From assembly GCA_023453125.1 (NCBI GenBank), contig JAEXUB010000170.1, positions 1 to 20,144 of the forward strand: a DNA stretch of 20,144 nt. The letters are read 5' to 3'. The notes under the pieces were generated by a model. That model made no database searches. It had not been told where the DNA came from and saw nothing but the letters and a program-made list of their open reading frames with translations. Every line of letters starts with the position of its first letter. Position 1 is the stretch's first letter. The position numbers and the translations under genes are program-made. Positions 7,762-14,413 of this stretch are shown here, piece by piece. Source of the stretch: Bacteroidota bacterium. GTDB lineage: Bacteria; Bacteroidota; Ignavibacteria; Ignavibacteriales; Melioribacteraceae.

Positions 7762-8103
7762 TCAGGCGCAAAGCTTATTCCTGTCTGCCGAAGCAAGCAG
7801 TTTCAAGTCGGCGCGTATTCTCTTGTCGTCAACAAGCCATTTTTTAAGCAGAGGCATAAGTTCATTAATATAACTGCTGGCGGATGAGGAAGCGAGGCGG
7901 TGATTAACCCATTTTCCCACTTTTTCATCAACAACAATACCAGCATCTTTAAGTATTGAAAGATGCTGTGAAACGGTTGAGTTGGCAAGCTTAAGCACAT
8001 AGCTTATTTCGCATAGGCAGAGCTCGCGTTCTCCGAGCATCTTTACTATTCTGATTCTGTTTGAATCTGACAGCGCTTTTAAAATTTTAGTAAGGTCTTC
8101 CAT
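7762..8103 (-). CDS. arsR: ArsR-family arsenic-responsive repressor (ArsR1)
   Basis: 113 residues, winged helix-turn-helix of the ArsR/SmtB family. The metal-sensing helix reads E-L-C29-L-C31-E-I, the same spacing as the ELCVCDL site of the classical E. coli plasmid ArsR that binds As(III). The recognition helix is S-T-V-S-Q-H-L-S-I-L. Another cysteine, C112, is at the C-terminus. It is the first gene of the eight-gene operon and should repress it until As(III) binds. A 7+7 inverted repeat overlaps the promoter 5 bases before the ATG. It is not closely similar to ArsR2 of the neighbouring unit, especially around the cysteine sites. Confidence 0.95.
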   Translation of the reverse strand: MEDLTKILKALSDSNRIRIVKMLGERELCLCEISYVLKLANSTVSQHLSILKDAGIVVDEKVGKWVNHRLASSSASSYINELMPLLKKWLVDDKRIRADLKLLASADRNKLCA

Positions 8104-8108
8104 AATCT

Positions 8109-8130
8109 CATTTCGTTATGTACCGAAATG
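8109..8130 (-). promoter_or_regulatory. Candidate ArsR1 operator
   Basis: Perfect inverted repeat CATTTCG-N8-CGAAATG, just in front of the arsR1 ATG (8103). It overlaps the -10 of the candidate promoter, the expected place for an autorepressing ArsR site. The sequence differs from the operator of the arsR2-arsM unit. The arms are clear; assignment to ArsR1 is from position. Confidence 0.65.
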
Positions 8131-8155
8131 TAATAAATATCCCGGAATCCGCCAA
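8127..8155 (-). promoter_or_regulatory. Candidate promoter of the arsR1 operon
   Basis: On the minus strand TTGGCG (8155-8150), 17 bases, then TACATT (8132-8127). The -10 can also be read as TACATTTC, a one-base variant of the Bacteroidota TAnnTTTG element. Predicted initiation falls near 8119-8121, giving a short leader before arsR1. Confidence 0.5.
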
Positions 8156-8202
8156 GTGTGGAATATTAATTTTATATTAAGAAATTAAATTATGGGGATT
8201 AT

Positions 8203-8850
8203 ATGGACGTAAAGGTCAAAATCTGCTGTATTCAGTCGCTGTCAGAGGCAAACATGGCAATTGCCGCAGGAGCATCGGCAATCGGTCTGGTGGGTAAAAT
8301 GCCAAGCGGTCCCGGACCGATTGAGGATGAGATTATATTTAATATAGCCTCGAGGGTACCTCCTCCAATTGCGACATTCCTCTTAACAAGCCGTACACAC
8401 GCAATGGATATTCTTAAGCACCATCAGAGAACCATGACGAATACAATCCAGCTTGTTGACGATGTTCCCGATGAGGATTTTACAATAATAAAAGAGAGAG
8501 CGCCATATATTAAACTGGTACAGGTTGTGCACGTTACTGATGAAAGTTCTGTTGAATATGCAAGCAGGAAATCGGAATATGCAGATGCACTTCTTCTGGA
8601 CAGCGGTAATCCAAATCTTCCTGTGAAAGAGCTTGGGGGAACGGGAAGAGTGCACGACTGGAGCCTCAGCAGGAAAATAGTTGAGCAGGTTAAGGTTCCG
8701 GTTTTTCTGGCCGGAGGTTTGAATCCCGGCAACGTTAAACAGGCAATTGAAGAGGTTGGTCCTTACGGCGTTGACATTTGCAGCGGAATAAGAAGCAGTG
8801 GAAAGCTGGATCAAATGAAAATGGAAGCCTTCTTTAAGGCAATTAAATAA
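8203..8850 (+). CDS. Phosphoribosylanthranilate isomerase-like protein (TrpF family)
   Basis: 215 residues, a complete (beta/alpha)8 barrel of the TrpF family. The first strand reads V-K-V-K-I-C8-C9-I-Q: C8 aligns with the catalytic base of TrpF, but the following Gly of KICG is replaced by Cys. D133 in A-L-L-L-D-S-G-N matches the catalytic acid. Phosphate-binding loops are seen as L-A-G-G-L-N-P-G-N-V and D-I-C-S-G-I-R. Unlike classical TrpF, the strand-2 loop reads G-L-V-G-K-M-P-S-G-P-G-P-I instead of a GFxFxxxSPR type. The gene stands alone between two arsenic units, with no other trp gene in the window. Both catalytic residues are present, so PRA isomerase activity is possible, but this subfamily could act on a related phosphosugar. 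GGGG lies 5 bases before the ATG. Confidence 0.85.
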   Translation: MDVKVKICCIQSLSEANMAIAAGASAIGLVGKMPSGPGPIEDEIIFNIASRVPPPIATFLLTSRTHAMDILKHHQRTMTNTIQLVDDVPDEDFTIIKERAPYIKLVQVVHVTDESSVEYASRKSEYADALLLDSGNPNLPVKELGGTGRVHDWSLSRKIVEQVKVPVFLAGGLNPGNVKQAIEEVGPYGVDICSGIRSSGKLDQMKMEAFFKAIK

Positions 8851-8852
8851 GA

Positions 8853-8876
8853 AAGCCGCATCAAGAGATGCGGCTT
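8853..8876. terminator. Bidirectional stem-loop terminator between trpF-like gene and arsM
   Basis: Perfect 9-bp stem AAGCCGCAT / ATGCGGCTT with the 6-base loop CAAGAG, lying in the 34-base gap between two convergent genes. The T-rich tail (TTTCTTATTT) is on the minus strand, so it should stop the arsM transcript best; the plus-strand tail is weaker. Confidence 0.85.
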
Positions 8877-8884
8877 AAATTGGT

Positions 8885-9685
8885 CTATTTGGTTCCGGTG
8901 ACGGTTATGCTTATTATTCTTCCCCCATTGCCGCGGAATTCTTCTGCAGCATCCGTAACGTCAAGCGCATTTAGATATTCATCGGGGAGAATAACCGATT
9001 TGCTCTTTCTTATTTCGACATCTCTAAATCCGGCGGACTTAATTATTTCAAGATATTCCTCTTCCTGAAGTGCTCCGGAGATACATCCCGCATAGAGTTC
9101 GGCCGACTTTTGAAGTTTCTCCGGCATTTCTCCTTTAATTACAATGTCGGAAATGCAGAAACGTCCTCCCGGTTTCGTAATGCGGTATATTTCGGCAAAG
9201 GCGGATTTTTTATCGGGTACCAGATTGAGAACGCAGTTGCTTATTACAACATCGGCAGTATTATTTTCCAAAGGCATATTCTCAATTTCGCCGAGATAAA
9301 ACTCAACATTAGCATACCCGAGCTTTTTTCTGTTTGCTTCAGCTTTGGCAATCATACTCTCGGTCATATCAATTCCGATTACCTTTCCCGAATCTCCTGT
9401 ATAAGCCCGGGCTACAAAGACATCGTTGCCGGCCCCGCTTCCAAGATCTACAACTGTTTCTCCCTCCTTTATGAGAGCAAATTCGGTCGGGAGTCCGCAT
9501 CCGAGTCCCAAATCCGCATCTTTTATATATCCCTTTTGACTGTCATAGCTGTCCTGAATGTTAAAAAAAACATTTTCCTTGCTTCCGCAGCAGGATGAAG
9601 ATGAACAGCAGCTTGATATTTCTCCCCCGGCAATTGCCGAGTACTTTTCTTTCACTATTTTTTTTATTTCTTCTTCGTTTTTCAT
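8885..9685 (-). CDS. arsM: Arsenite S-adenosylmethionine methyltransferase ArsM
   Basis: 266 residues, class I SAM-dependent methyltransferase. The SAM site is V-V-D-L-G-S-G-A-G-N-D at 78-88, with acidic D106 in V-I-G-I-D-M-T. Three cysteines match the conserved arsenite-binding set of ArsM: C63 (G-L-G-C-G-L-P), C151 (I-S-N-C-V-L-N-L) and C201 (Y-A-G-C-I-S-G-A). The N-terminus has an additional C-C-x4-C-C cluster (C26, C27, C32, C33), common in bacterial ArsM. It methylates As(III) to mono- and further methylated species in the cytoplasm. It follows arsR2 by 9 bases and is the last gene of that two-gene unit. The PF03773 permease of the other ars operon could export its trivalent product. Confidence 0.96.
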   Translation of the reverse strand: MKNEEEIKKIVKEKYSAIAGGEISSCCSSSSCCGSKENVFFNIQDSYDSQKGYIKDADLGLGCGLPTEFALIKEGETVVDLGSGAGNDVFVARAYTGDSGKVIGIDMTESMIAKAEANRKKLGYANVEFYLGEIENMPLENNTADVVISNCVLNLVPDKKSAFAEIYRITKPGGRFCISDIVIKGEMPEKLQKSAELYAGCISGALQEEEYLEIIKSAGFRDVEIRKSKSVILPDEYLNALDVTDAAEEFRGNGGRIISITVTGTK

Positions 9686-9694
9686 AAAGGCTCC

Positions 9695-10015
9695 TTAACA
9701 GCACTTATTAAGTTTTACAAACAGTTTGTCGAATAAATTCTTTGCTTTTTGAAGGGCTGCTCCATCAATGCAATAGCATATTTTGGGCCCTTCAACCTCT
9801 CCCTGAATGAGCCCCGCCTTCTTAAGCTCCTTGAGGTGCTGGCTTACAGTCGACTGCGAAAGGGGAAGCCGGTCAACAATCTCGCCGCACATACAGGCAT
9901 TGGTCTCATTAAGAATCTTGAGTATTTTAATCCTGGCAGGGTGCGAAAGGGCTTTCGCAAGACCGGCAAGGAATATTTCCTCTTCATTAAATTCATCTGT
10001 TTTTCTTTCCGCCAT
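9695..10015 (-). CDS. ArsR-family repressor with six cysteines (ArsR2)
   Basis: 106 residues from the ATG at 10015. A longer in-frame reading from 10057 is rejected because GGAGG sits 4 bases before this ATG and because the extra bases are the operator and the -10 element. Winged HTH with recognition helix S-Q-S-T-V-S-Q-H-L-K-E-L. Cysteines fall in three pairs: A-C41-M-C43-G, I-C80-Y-C82-I, and the C-terminal C105-C106. ArsR proteins with C-terminal cysteines include ones that bind As(III) at sites unlike the classical one, and some described sensors prefer methylarsenite. Co-transcription with arsM makes a methylarsenic sensor possible, which is inference. It shares the fold with ArsR1 but not the cysteine layout. 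Confidence 0.93.
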   Translation of the reverse strand: MAERKTDEFNEEEIFLAGLAKALSHPARIKILKILNETNACMCGEIVDRLPLSQSTVSQHLKELKKAGLIQGEVEGPKICYCIDGAALQKAKNLFDKLFVKLNKCC

Positions 10016-10025
10016 CATTCCTCCA

Positions 10026-10052
10026 TTATCGTATATCGTAAATATACGATAA
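10026..10052 (-). promoter_or_regulatory. Operator of the arsR2-arsM unit (27-bp perfect inverted repeat)
   Basis: Arms TTATCGTATAT (10026-10036) and ATATACGATAA (10042-10052) flank a 5-base centre. The site covers the -10 hexamer of the promoter and ends 10 bases before the arsR2 start codon, the standard autorepression geometry. ATCGTA also occurs twice as a direct repeat (10028 and 10035), which could allow two overlapping dimer registers. Confidence 0.85.
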
Positions 10053-10069
10053 GACAATTATAAAGTCAA
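10041..10069 (-). promoter_or_regulatory. Promoter of arsR2-arsM
   Basis: On the minus strand TTGACT (10069-10064), a 17-base spacer, then TATATT (10046-10041): a near-consensus housekeeping promoter. The -10 extends to TATATTTA, also one base from the Bacteroidota TAnnTTTG form. The -10 is buried in the inverted repeat. Confidence 0.8.
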
Positions 10070-10076
10070 GCATAAA

Positions 10077-10097
10077 AAACCCGGCAGAGCCGGGTTT
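10077..10097 (-). terminator. Rho-independent terminator of the M28 peptidase gene
   Basis: Stem AAACCCGGC / GCCGGGTTT with an AGA loop. On the minus strand the right arm runs on into T6 (GGGTTTTTTATG), a textbook intrinsic terminator 16 bases after the peptidase stop codon. It insulates arsR2-arsM from read-through. Confidence 0.93.
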
Positions 10098-10112
10098 CAA
10101 ATTTTCACTTAT

Positions 10113-11663
10113 TTATTCCAGTTTTTTATCCACTTTTATACGGTGATTAAGATTGGCTGCCTTAATTGCGATATTTGCTGACAATTTAACTACTTTAAGC
10201 ATTTTGTCGAAGTTTATTTTTTCAATATCATCAGTCGGCTTATGATAGTCGGATCTCATATCGTCAAAGAAGAAGACAATGGGAATTCCCTTTAGAGCAA
10301 AATTATAATGGTCGCTCCGGTAGAAAAAGCGCTGGCGGTCGTTTGGATCGTCATATTTATAATTAAAGCCAAGTTTAACCGTCTTGTCATTTACTTCTCT
10401 TATGAGATTATAGTATTCAGTACTGAGTTTATTTGAGCCGATTACATGAACCGAATCGGGATGCTCCCTTCCAACCATATCTATATTGATATTTGCAACG
10501 GTATTTGGAATATAAGAGCCGTTTTCGGCCGCAAATGCTGATCCCCAGAGCCCTTTCTCTTCCCCTGTTACAAGAAGGGCAACAACAGACCGCTTATTAA
10601 GTTTGCTCTCCTTAATAATGCGTGCTGCTTCCATAATTGTAACTGTACCCGAACCGTCGTCATCGGCACCATTATAAACCACCCCGTTTTTGATTCCTTC
10701 GTGATCATAGTGAGCACTCATTAAAACATATTCATTTTTCAGTTTCGGATCTGTCCCTTCAATTAATCCGACTACATTGCGCGCCATGCGCACCTGGGAG
10801 TTATCTTTTAATTCCAGTTTAATTTTTTTTCTTAGTGGAAATGGTTTAATCTTTTCTTTTTTTTCAACCGACTGGCTCATCTTTGCGAAGTCGATTTCTT
10901 CCCCTGCAAGAATTGCATTCATGGCCTCTTCTGTAAAGACAAAAGAAGGAATTACTTTAACGGCGGCTTTAGTCTGCGGCGATAAAGTCCCGGTCATAGC
11001 CGACTTTTTGAAAGTATCCCAGAATTTCATTCTCCAGGACTCAGGAAAGAAGAATACACCGGCAGCTCCGTGCTTAAAGGCATTATCAGTTTTGGCATTT
11101 GCTAAAGCATAGCGTGAAGGACGGCTTCCGTTAAAATAATTATTATCTTCGCTGTATGGTTCATCCGGAAGGAGAAGAACAATTTTTCCTTTAACGTCAA
11201 GGGATGCATAATCGTCATAATTAAACTCAGGAGCCGTAATGCCGTAACCGGCAAAGACAATATCTCCGTTAAAGTTAAAATAGGAAGGGTCGCACACACC
11301 GCCGCCCGATTTCAAAAAAGAGGTGCCGTAAGTTAATTCTATCCGGTTTCCGCCGGGAGATTCGCAGAATATTTTAGAAGCGATATCGTAAATGTTAGAA
11401 GATAACTTTATGTTTTGAAAGTATGTGCCGTTATCGCCGTAAGGCGTAAGTCCGTATTTGGCAAATTCCGCGGCTATATACATTGAAGCCAGAATTTCAC
11501 CTCTGGTACCGGTCTCTCTTCCTTCAAATTCATCCGAAGCAAGAATTGAAAGGTTGGTTTTAAGGTGAGTAAGGCTGGTTTTGTCGTTTATCTTAAGCTG
11601 TGGAAGAACTGCTGATGACGAAATGAAGAGTATTAAGAGGAGCGGTAATAATTTTAATTTCAT
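10113..11663 (-). CDS. Exported M28-family zinc metallopeptidase with PA domain
   Basis: 516 residues. A Sec signal peptide covers about residues 1-21. A protease-associated insert is visible around 130-250 (F-A-G-Y-G-I-T-A-P-E, then V-K-G-K-I-V-L-L-L). The two-metal catalytic core follows: S-A-H318-Y-D320-H, G-A-D-D-D-G-S-G around 332-339, T-G-E-E-K-G about 35 residues later, N-I-D-M-V-G-R, and the final ligand in Y-R-S-D-H-Y-N-F. These are the M28 metal ligands and the general base Glu. It is probably an extracytoplasmic aminopeptidase or carboxypeptidase; specificity cannot be read. It follows the exported unknown protein gene by 29 bases and ends in a strong terminator. Confidence 0.93.
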   Translation of the reverse strand: MKLKLLPLLLILFISSSAVLPQLKINDKTSLTHLKTNLSILASDEFEGRETGTRGEILASMYIAAEFAKYGLTPYGDNGTYFQNIKLSSNIYDIASKIFCESPGGNRIELTYGTSFLKSGGGVCDPSYFNFNGDIVFAGYGITAPEFNYDDYASLDVKGKIVLLLPDEPYSEDNNYFNGSRPSRYALANAKTDNAFKHGAAGVFFFPESWRMKFWDTFKKSAMTGTLSPQTKAAVKVIPSFVFTEEAMNAILAGEEIDFAKMSQSVEKKEKIKPFPLRKKIKLELKDNSQVRMARNVVGLIEGTDPKLKNEYVLMSAHYDHEGIKNGVVYNGADDDGSGTVTIMEAARIIKESKLNKRSVVALLVTGEEKGLWGSAFAAENGSYIPNTVANINIDMVGREHPDSVHVIGSNKLSTEYYNLIREVNDKTVKLGFNYKYDDPNDRQRFFYRSDHYNFALKGIPIVFFFDDMRSDYHKPTDDIEKINFDKMLKVVKLSANIAIKAANLNHRIKVDKKLE

Positions 11664-11692
11664 ACTTCGCTCTGATTATTTGAGGTGTGTTG

Positions 11693-12232
11693 TTAATTAT
11701 CGCTTTTTATATAGGGGAATGGTAATTCCAGTGCCTCTAGACATTCCCCCCTTAATAATATATTATTTCCGTTATCTACAAAGAGGGACTTATTATCAAT
11801 CGAGTCGAGTTCAACAATATTACGTTCAGATTTTACAGAAGTTACTTTAAGTGCGAGGAGAAAATGCCCGCTTCCGGAATTTCGGATTGAATTATATATA
11901 TCCTCGCTGCATTTTAGGTCGCAAAGGAATTTATCTTTGTTAAAACCTGCGGCTTTAATAAAATATTCTCCGCCTGACTTATATGAAGCAGCTGAAGTTG
12001 TATCAATAATTATCGTCGAATTGAGGAGCTCCTTAAGGTCGGTTGAGGGAAGTATATCGGGAAGTTTTGAAACCAGACGGGGATTGTGCCTCAATTTAAG
12101 CTGAGCTACCGATGAATGATAATAATCGGCATAATCCGAATAGGAATTAAATCCGCTGAGCAGATACTCTTTCTTTTCCGATTGTACGGCAAAAAGGAGT
12201 GCTATTAATATAAGAGGATATATTTTTCTCAT
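11693..12232 (-). CDS. Exported protein of unknown function
   Basis: 179 residues from the ATG at 12232, which has GAGA about 9 bases upstream; a TTG four codons earlier (12244) is possible but less likely. Residues 1-15 or so (R-K-I-Y-P-L-I-L-I-A-L-L-F-A-V) form a signal peptide; no lipobox cysteine is seen. The mature part has mixed alpha and beta character, with Tyr-rich Y-S-D-Y-A-D-Y-Y near the start and three cysteines (two in F-L-C-D-L-K-C, one in G-E-C). I do not recognise a family. It precedes the M28 peptidase gene by 29 bases on the same strand and probably shares its transcript, so the two may work together outside the cell membrane. Confidence 0.75.
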   Translation of the reverse strand: MRKIYPLILIALLFAVQSEKKEYLLSGFNSYSDYADYYHSSVAQLKLRHNPRLVSKLPDILPSTDLKELLNSTIIIDTTSAASYKSGGEYFIKAAGFNKDKFLCDLKCSEDIYNSIRNSGSGHFLLALKVTSVKSERNIVELDSIDNKSLFVDNGNNILLRGECLEALELPFPYIKSDN

Positions 12233-12285
12233 ATCTATTCTCAATTATATAAGAAAGGGGAGAGAATTAAAAGAAGAAAATAGTT

Positions 12286-12293
12286 CAAATTTA
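12286..12293 (-). promoter_or_regulatory. Candidate TAnnTTTG promoter element
   Basis: Minus strand reads TAAATTTG, exact to the Bacteroidota -7 consensus, about 54 bases before the ATG of the exported unknown protein. No clean TTTG partner lies at 19-21 bases (TTTTC is there instead). Confidence 0.4.
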
Positions 12294-12333
12294 ATCCTCT
12301 TAAACAAAAACGGAAAAGTCCTCAAACAATTAA

Positions 12334-12531
12334 TTAGTATATATGAGGTTTCTTATCAAACTCTTCCTTTGTTAATAATCTTCTCTCGCAAACACGGTAT
12401 TCATGGATATCAAACAGTTTCTTATGTCCTATCGCATACTTTTCAACATCAGGTATCTTAATAAATACTTCTTTAAAGTCGCCGGTTTTTCTATTGCGGA
12501 ATTTGTAGTGTATTACAACTTCTTCTGCCAT
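12334..12531 (-). CDS. Small protein of unknown function (65 residues)
   Basis: A soluble, basic protein with no signal peptide or membrane segment. It opens with a strand-like stretch V-V-I-H-Y-K-F-R-N-R, then V-F-I-K-I-P-D-V-E-K-Y and a charged helix E-E-F-D-K-K at the end; one cysteine. I do not recognise a family. It is judged real because a full Bacteroidota-type promoter sits 23 bases upstream, the ATG is preceded by GGGGA at a suitable distance, and residue composition is protein-like. It is a stand-alone gene, 101 bases ahead of the next one on the same strand. Confidence 0.7.
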   Translation of the reverse strand: MAEEVVIHYKFRNRKTGDFKEVFIKIPDVEKYAIGHKKLFDIHEYRVCERRLLTKEEFDKKPHIY

Positions 12532-12553
12532 TAGTTCCCCGATTTATTTTATG

Positions 12554-12584
12554 CAAAAATAGGGGAGAATGAAATAATATTCAA
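12554..12584 (-). promoter_or_regulatory. Bacteroidota-type promoter of the 65-residue gene
   Basis: Minus strand: TTG (12584-12582), a 20-base spacer, then TATTTTTG (12561-12554). Both the TAnnTTTG element and the 19-21-base spacing fit the Bacteroidota primary sigma consensus. This is the best complete example in the window. Confidence 0.65.
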
Positions 12585-12826
12585 CTGTTTTAAGTATTTA
12601 CAACTTAAAATTATTAGTTTTTGAATTAGACTCGTTAAACTATAATTGTCCCAATTTTTTAATATTTATGCTTTGTTGTAATAATTATGGAGATGAAAAA
12701 AATGAAGACTTAATAGATATTTCAAGGAGATAAAATAGATTTTATTAGATCAAAAATGTATTTTGCACTCCAATAATCATAAATAAAATTTTTCTTAAAT
12801 GGCAATCCTTATTATTAGCGGCAGTT
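12562..12826 (+). other. AT-rich intergenic region upstream of xylulokinase
   Basis: Together with the preceding promoter this makes a gene-free stretch of 295 bases between two divergent genes. It is visibly more AT-rich than its surroundings and should hold the xylB promoter. Near-matches to TAnnTTTG occur (for example TATTTTG around 12760 and TATGCTTTG near 12668) but none is clean, and I find no copy of the GCAAACGTTTGC operator here. A 21-codon reading frame at 12668-12733 is not convincing. No hairpin terminator or RNA gene was recognised. Confidence 0.5.
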
Positions 12827-14311
12827 ATGTATAGTCTGGGAATAGATATTGGCAGCTCCTCAATTAAAGGGGCAATATTCAATACCGAAACGGGAAAGTC
12901 TGCCGCCAGAGGATTCTATCCCCCGGGAGAAATGGAAATATCTTCCCCCTCTGCGGGATTTGCAGAGCAGAATCCGGATCTCTGGTGGGATTATGTAAAA
13001 TTGCTTGCCAACTCTCTTATTAAAGAAAACAGAATAAATCCCGACAGGATTAAGTGTATTGGCATTACCTACCAGATGCACGGACTGGTAGCGGTCGATA
13101 AAAACGGGACCCCTCTCCGCAGTTCAATTATATGGTGCGACAGCAGGGGAGTTGAGATTGGCGAGAAGGCATTTGAATCAATCGGCAAAGAATACTGTCT
13201 TAATAATCTTCTTAATTCCCCCGGAAATTTTACCGCATCTAAATTGAAATGGATAAAGGATAACGAGCCGCAGCTCTTCGGCAGAATCAGTAAAATACTT
13301 CTCCCCGGGGACTATATTGCACTTAAGATGACCGGCGAGGCTGTTACTACAATAGCGGGACTGACTGAAGGAATTTTCTGGGATTTTAATAAAGGCGCAA
13401 TTTCTGAGCCCTTAATGAATTATTTCGGATTCAGCAATTCCATTCTGCCGGATATAAAAGATACATTTTCGGTACAGGGGTATCTAAGCGGAAAGGCCGC
13501 TTCAGAATTGGGTTTAAAGAAGGGAATACCTGTTTCATACAGAGCCGGCGACCAGCCGAATAATGCGTTTTCATTGAATGTGCTCAATCCCGGAGAGATT
13601 GCCGCAACGGCCGGCACTTCGGGTGTGGTGTATGCTGTAACGGAAAAACCCGCTGTAGATTCCGCTTCCCGGATCAATAATTTTGCACATGTGAATTACA
13701 CCGGGGCTCAAAAAAGAATCGGCGTTCTCCTCTGCATAAACGGCACCGGTATACTAAACTCCTGGGTTAGAAAATATCTTGCTGATAAATGTTCATATAA
13801 TCAGATGAATCAGATAGCCGAACTGGCGTCTATCGGTTCAAAGGGAATATCTGTTCTGCCATTCGGAAACGGAGCGGAAAGAATGCTGGGCAACAGAAAT
13901 GCGGGGAGCCATATAATGGGGCTCGATTTCAACAGGCATTCAATTGCTCATATTTTCAGGGGAGCGCAGGAAGGAGTTGCATTCGCATTCCGGTATGGAA
14001 TTGATGTTATGAAGGAACTCGGTTTAAATCCCGCTCTCATAAGGGCAGCAAATGCTAATATGTTTTTAAGTCCTGTTTTCAGGCAGACTCTTGCAGATGC
14101 CGCCGGTGTTACAATAAGCCTTTTTGATACAGACGGAGCAGAGGGGGCGGCCCGCGGCGCGGCTCTTGGCGCCGGTATCTATAAATCTCCCTCAGAAGCA
14201 TTTTCAAATCTCAAATGCATCGAAGAAATTACTCCTTCTTCTGAAACCTCACCACAGGTGTGCGAAGCCTACCTTTTATGGCAAGACAGGTTAAACACTA
14301 TTCTGCAATAA
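12827..14311 (+). CDS. xylB: Xylulokinase (FGGY carbohydrate kinase family)
   Basis: 494 residues, the usual FGGY length. The N-terminal phosphate-binding strand is L-G-I-D-I-G-S-S-S-I-K-G. G-I-T-Y-Q-M84-H-G-L-V matches the Q-M-H-G substrate motif of xylulokinases, followed by I-I-W-C-D-S-R. A-G-D242-Q-P-N-N-A-F-S holds the catalytic Asp and is the form common in Bacteroidota XylB. A-G-T-S-G-V is the second phosphate loop. It phosphorylates D-xylulose for entry into the pentose phosphate pathway. No xylose isomerase gene lies in the window. The gene is 127 bases upstream of lacI, which has its own operator, so they may be separate units. The ribosome site is weak. A related FGGY pentulose substrate cannot be fully excluded. 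Confidence 0.92.
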   Translation: MYSLGIDIGSSSIKGAIFNTETGKSAARGFYPPGEMEISSPSAGFAEQNPDLWWDYVKLLANSLIKENRINPDRIKCIGITYQMHGLVAVDKNGTPLRSSIIWCDSRGVEIGEKAFESIGKEYCLNNLLNSPGNFTASKLKWIKDNEPQLFGRISKILLPGDYIALKMTGEAVTTIAGLTEGIFWDFNKGAISEPLMNYFGFSNSILPDIKDTFSVQGYLSGKAASELGLKKGIPVSYRAGDQPNNAFSLNVLNPGEIAATAGTSGVVYAVTEKPAVDSASRINNFAHVNYTGAQKRIGVLLCINGTGILNSWVRKYLADKCSYNQMNQIAELASIGSKGISVLPFGNGAERMLGNRNAGSHIMGLDFNRHSIAHIFRGAQEGVAFAFRYGIDVMKELGLNPALIRAANANMFLSPVFRQTLADAAGVTISLFDTDGAEGAARGAALGAGIYKSPSEAFSNLKCIEEITPSSETSPQVCEAYLLWQDRLNTILQ

Positions 14312-14382
14312 ATGGGATTAGACCTCCCCTTTTTATGTACCTGCTTTTTGAACATTAATATGGATTACTTTTCCCTTTTATA

Positions 14383-14413
14383 TTGACATTAAACGGTGTA
14401 ATGAAGATCTTTG
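14383..14413 (+). promoter_or_regulatory. Candidate lacI promoter
   Basis: TTGACA at 14383-14388 followed 17 bases later by GATCTT; read the Bacteroidota way, GATCTTTG (14406-14413) is one base from TAnnTTTG, about 20 bases after TTG. The end runs into the GCAAACGTTTGC operator, so bound repressor would block it. Confidence 0.45.

Noticed and set aside
7722..7796. 25-codon N-terminal extension of arsC
   Set aside because: It would overlap the end of arsR1 and precede the strand that begins all ArsC proteins of this type; the ATG at 7721 has a good ribosome site.
9110..9598. 162-codon open frame on the plus strand
   Set aside because: Antisense to arsM, which carries all expected motifs; no family resemblance in the antisense product.
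10016..10057. 14-codon N-terminal extension of arsR2
   Set aside because: These bases are the operator inverted repeat and the -10; GGAGG marks the ATG at 10015.
12668..12733. 21-codon reading frame (M-L-C-C-N-N-Y...) in the AT-rich gap before xylB
   Set aside because: No Shine-Dalgarno match, AT-rich context with frequent chance reading frames, and no known small-protein pattern.
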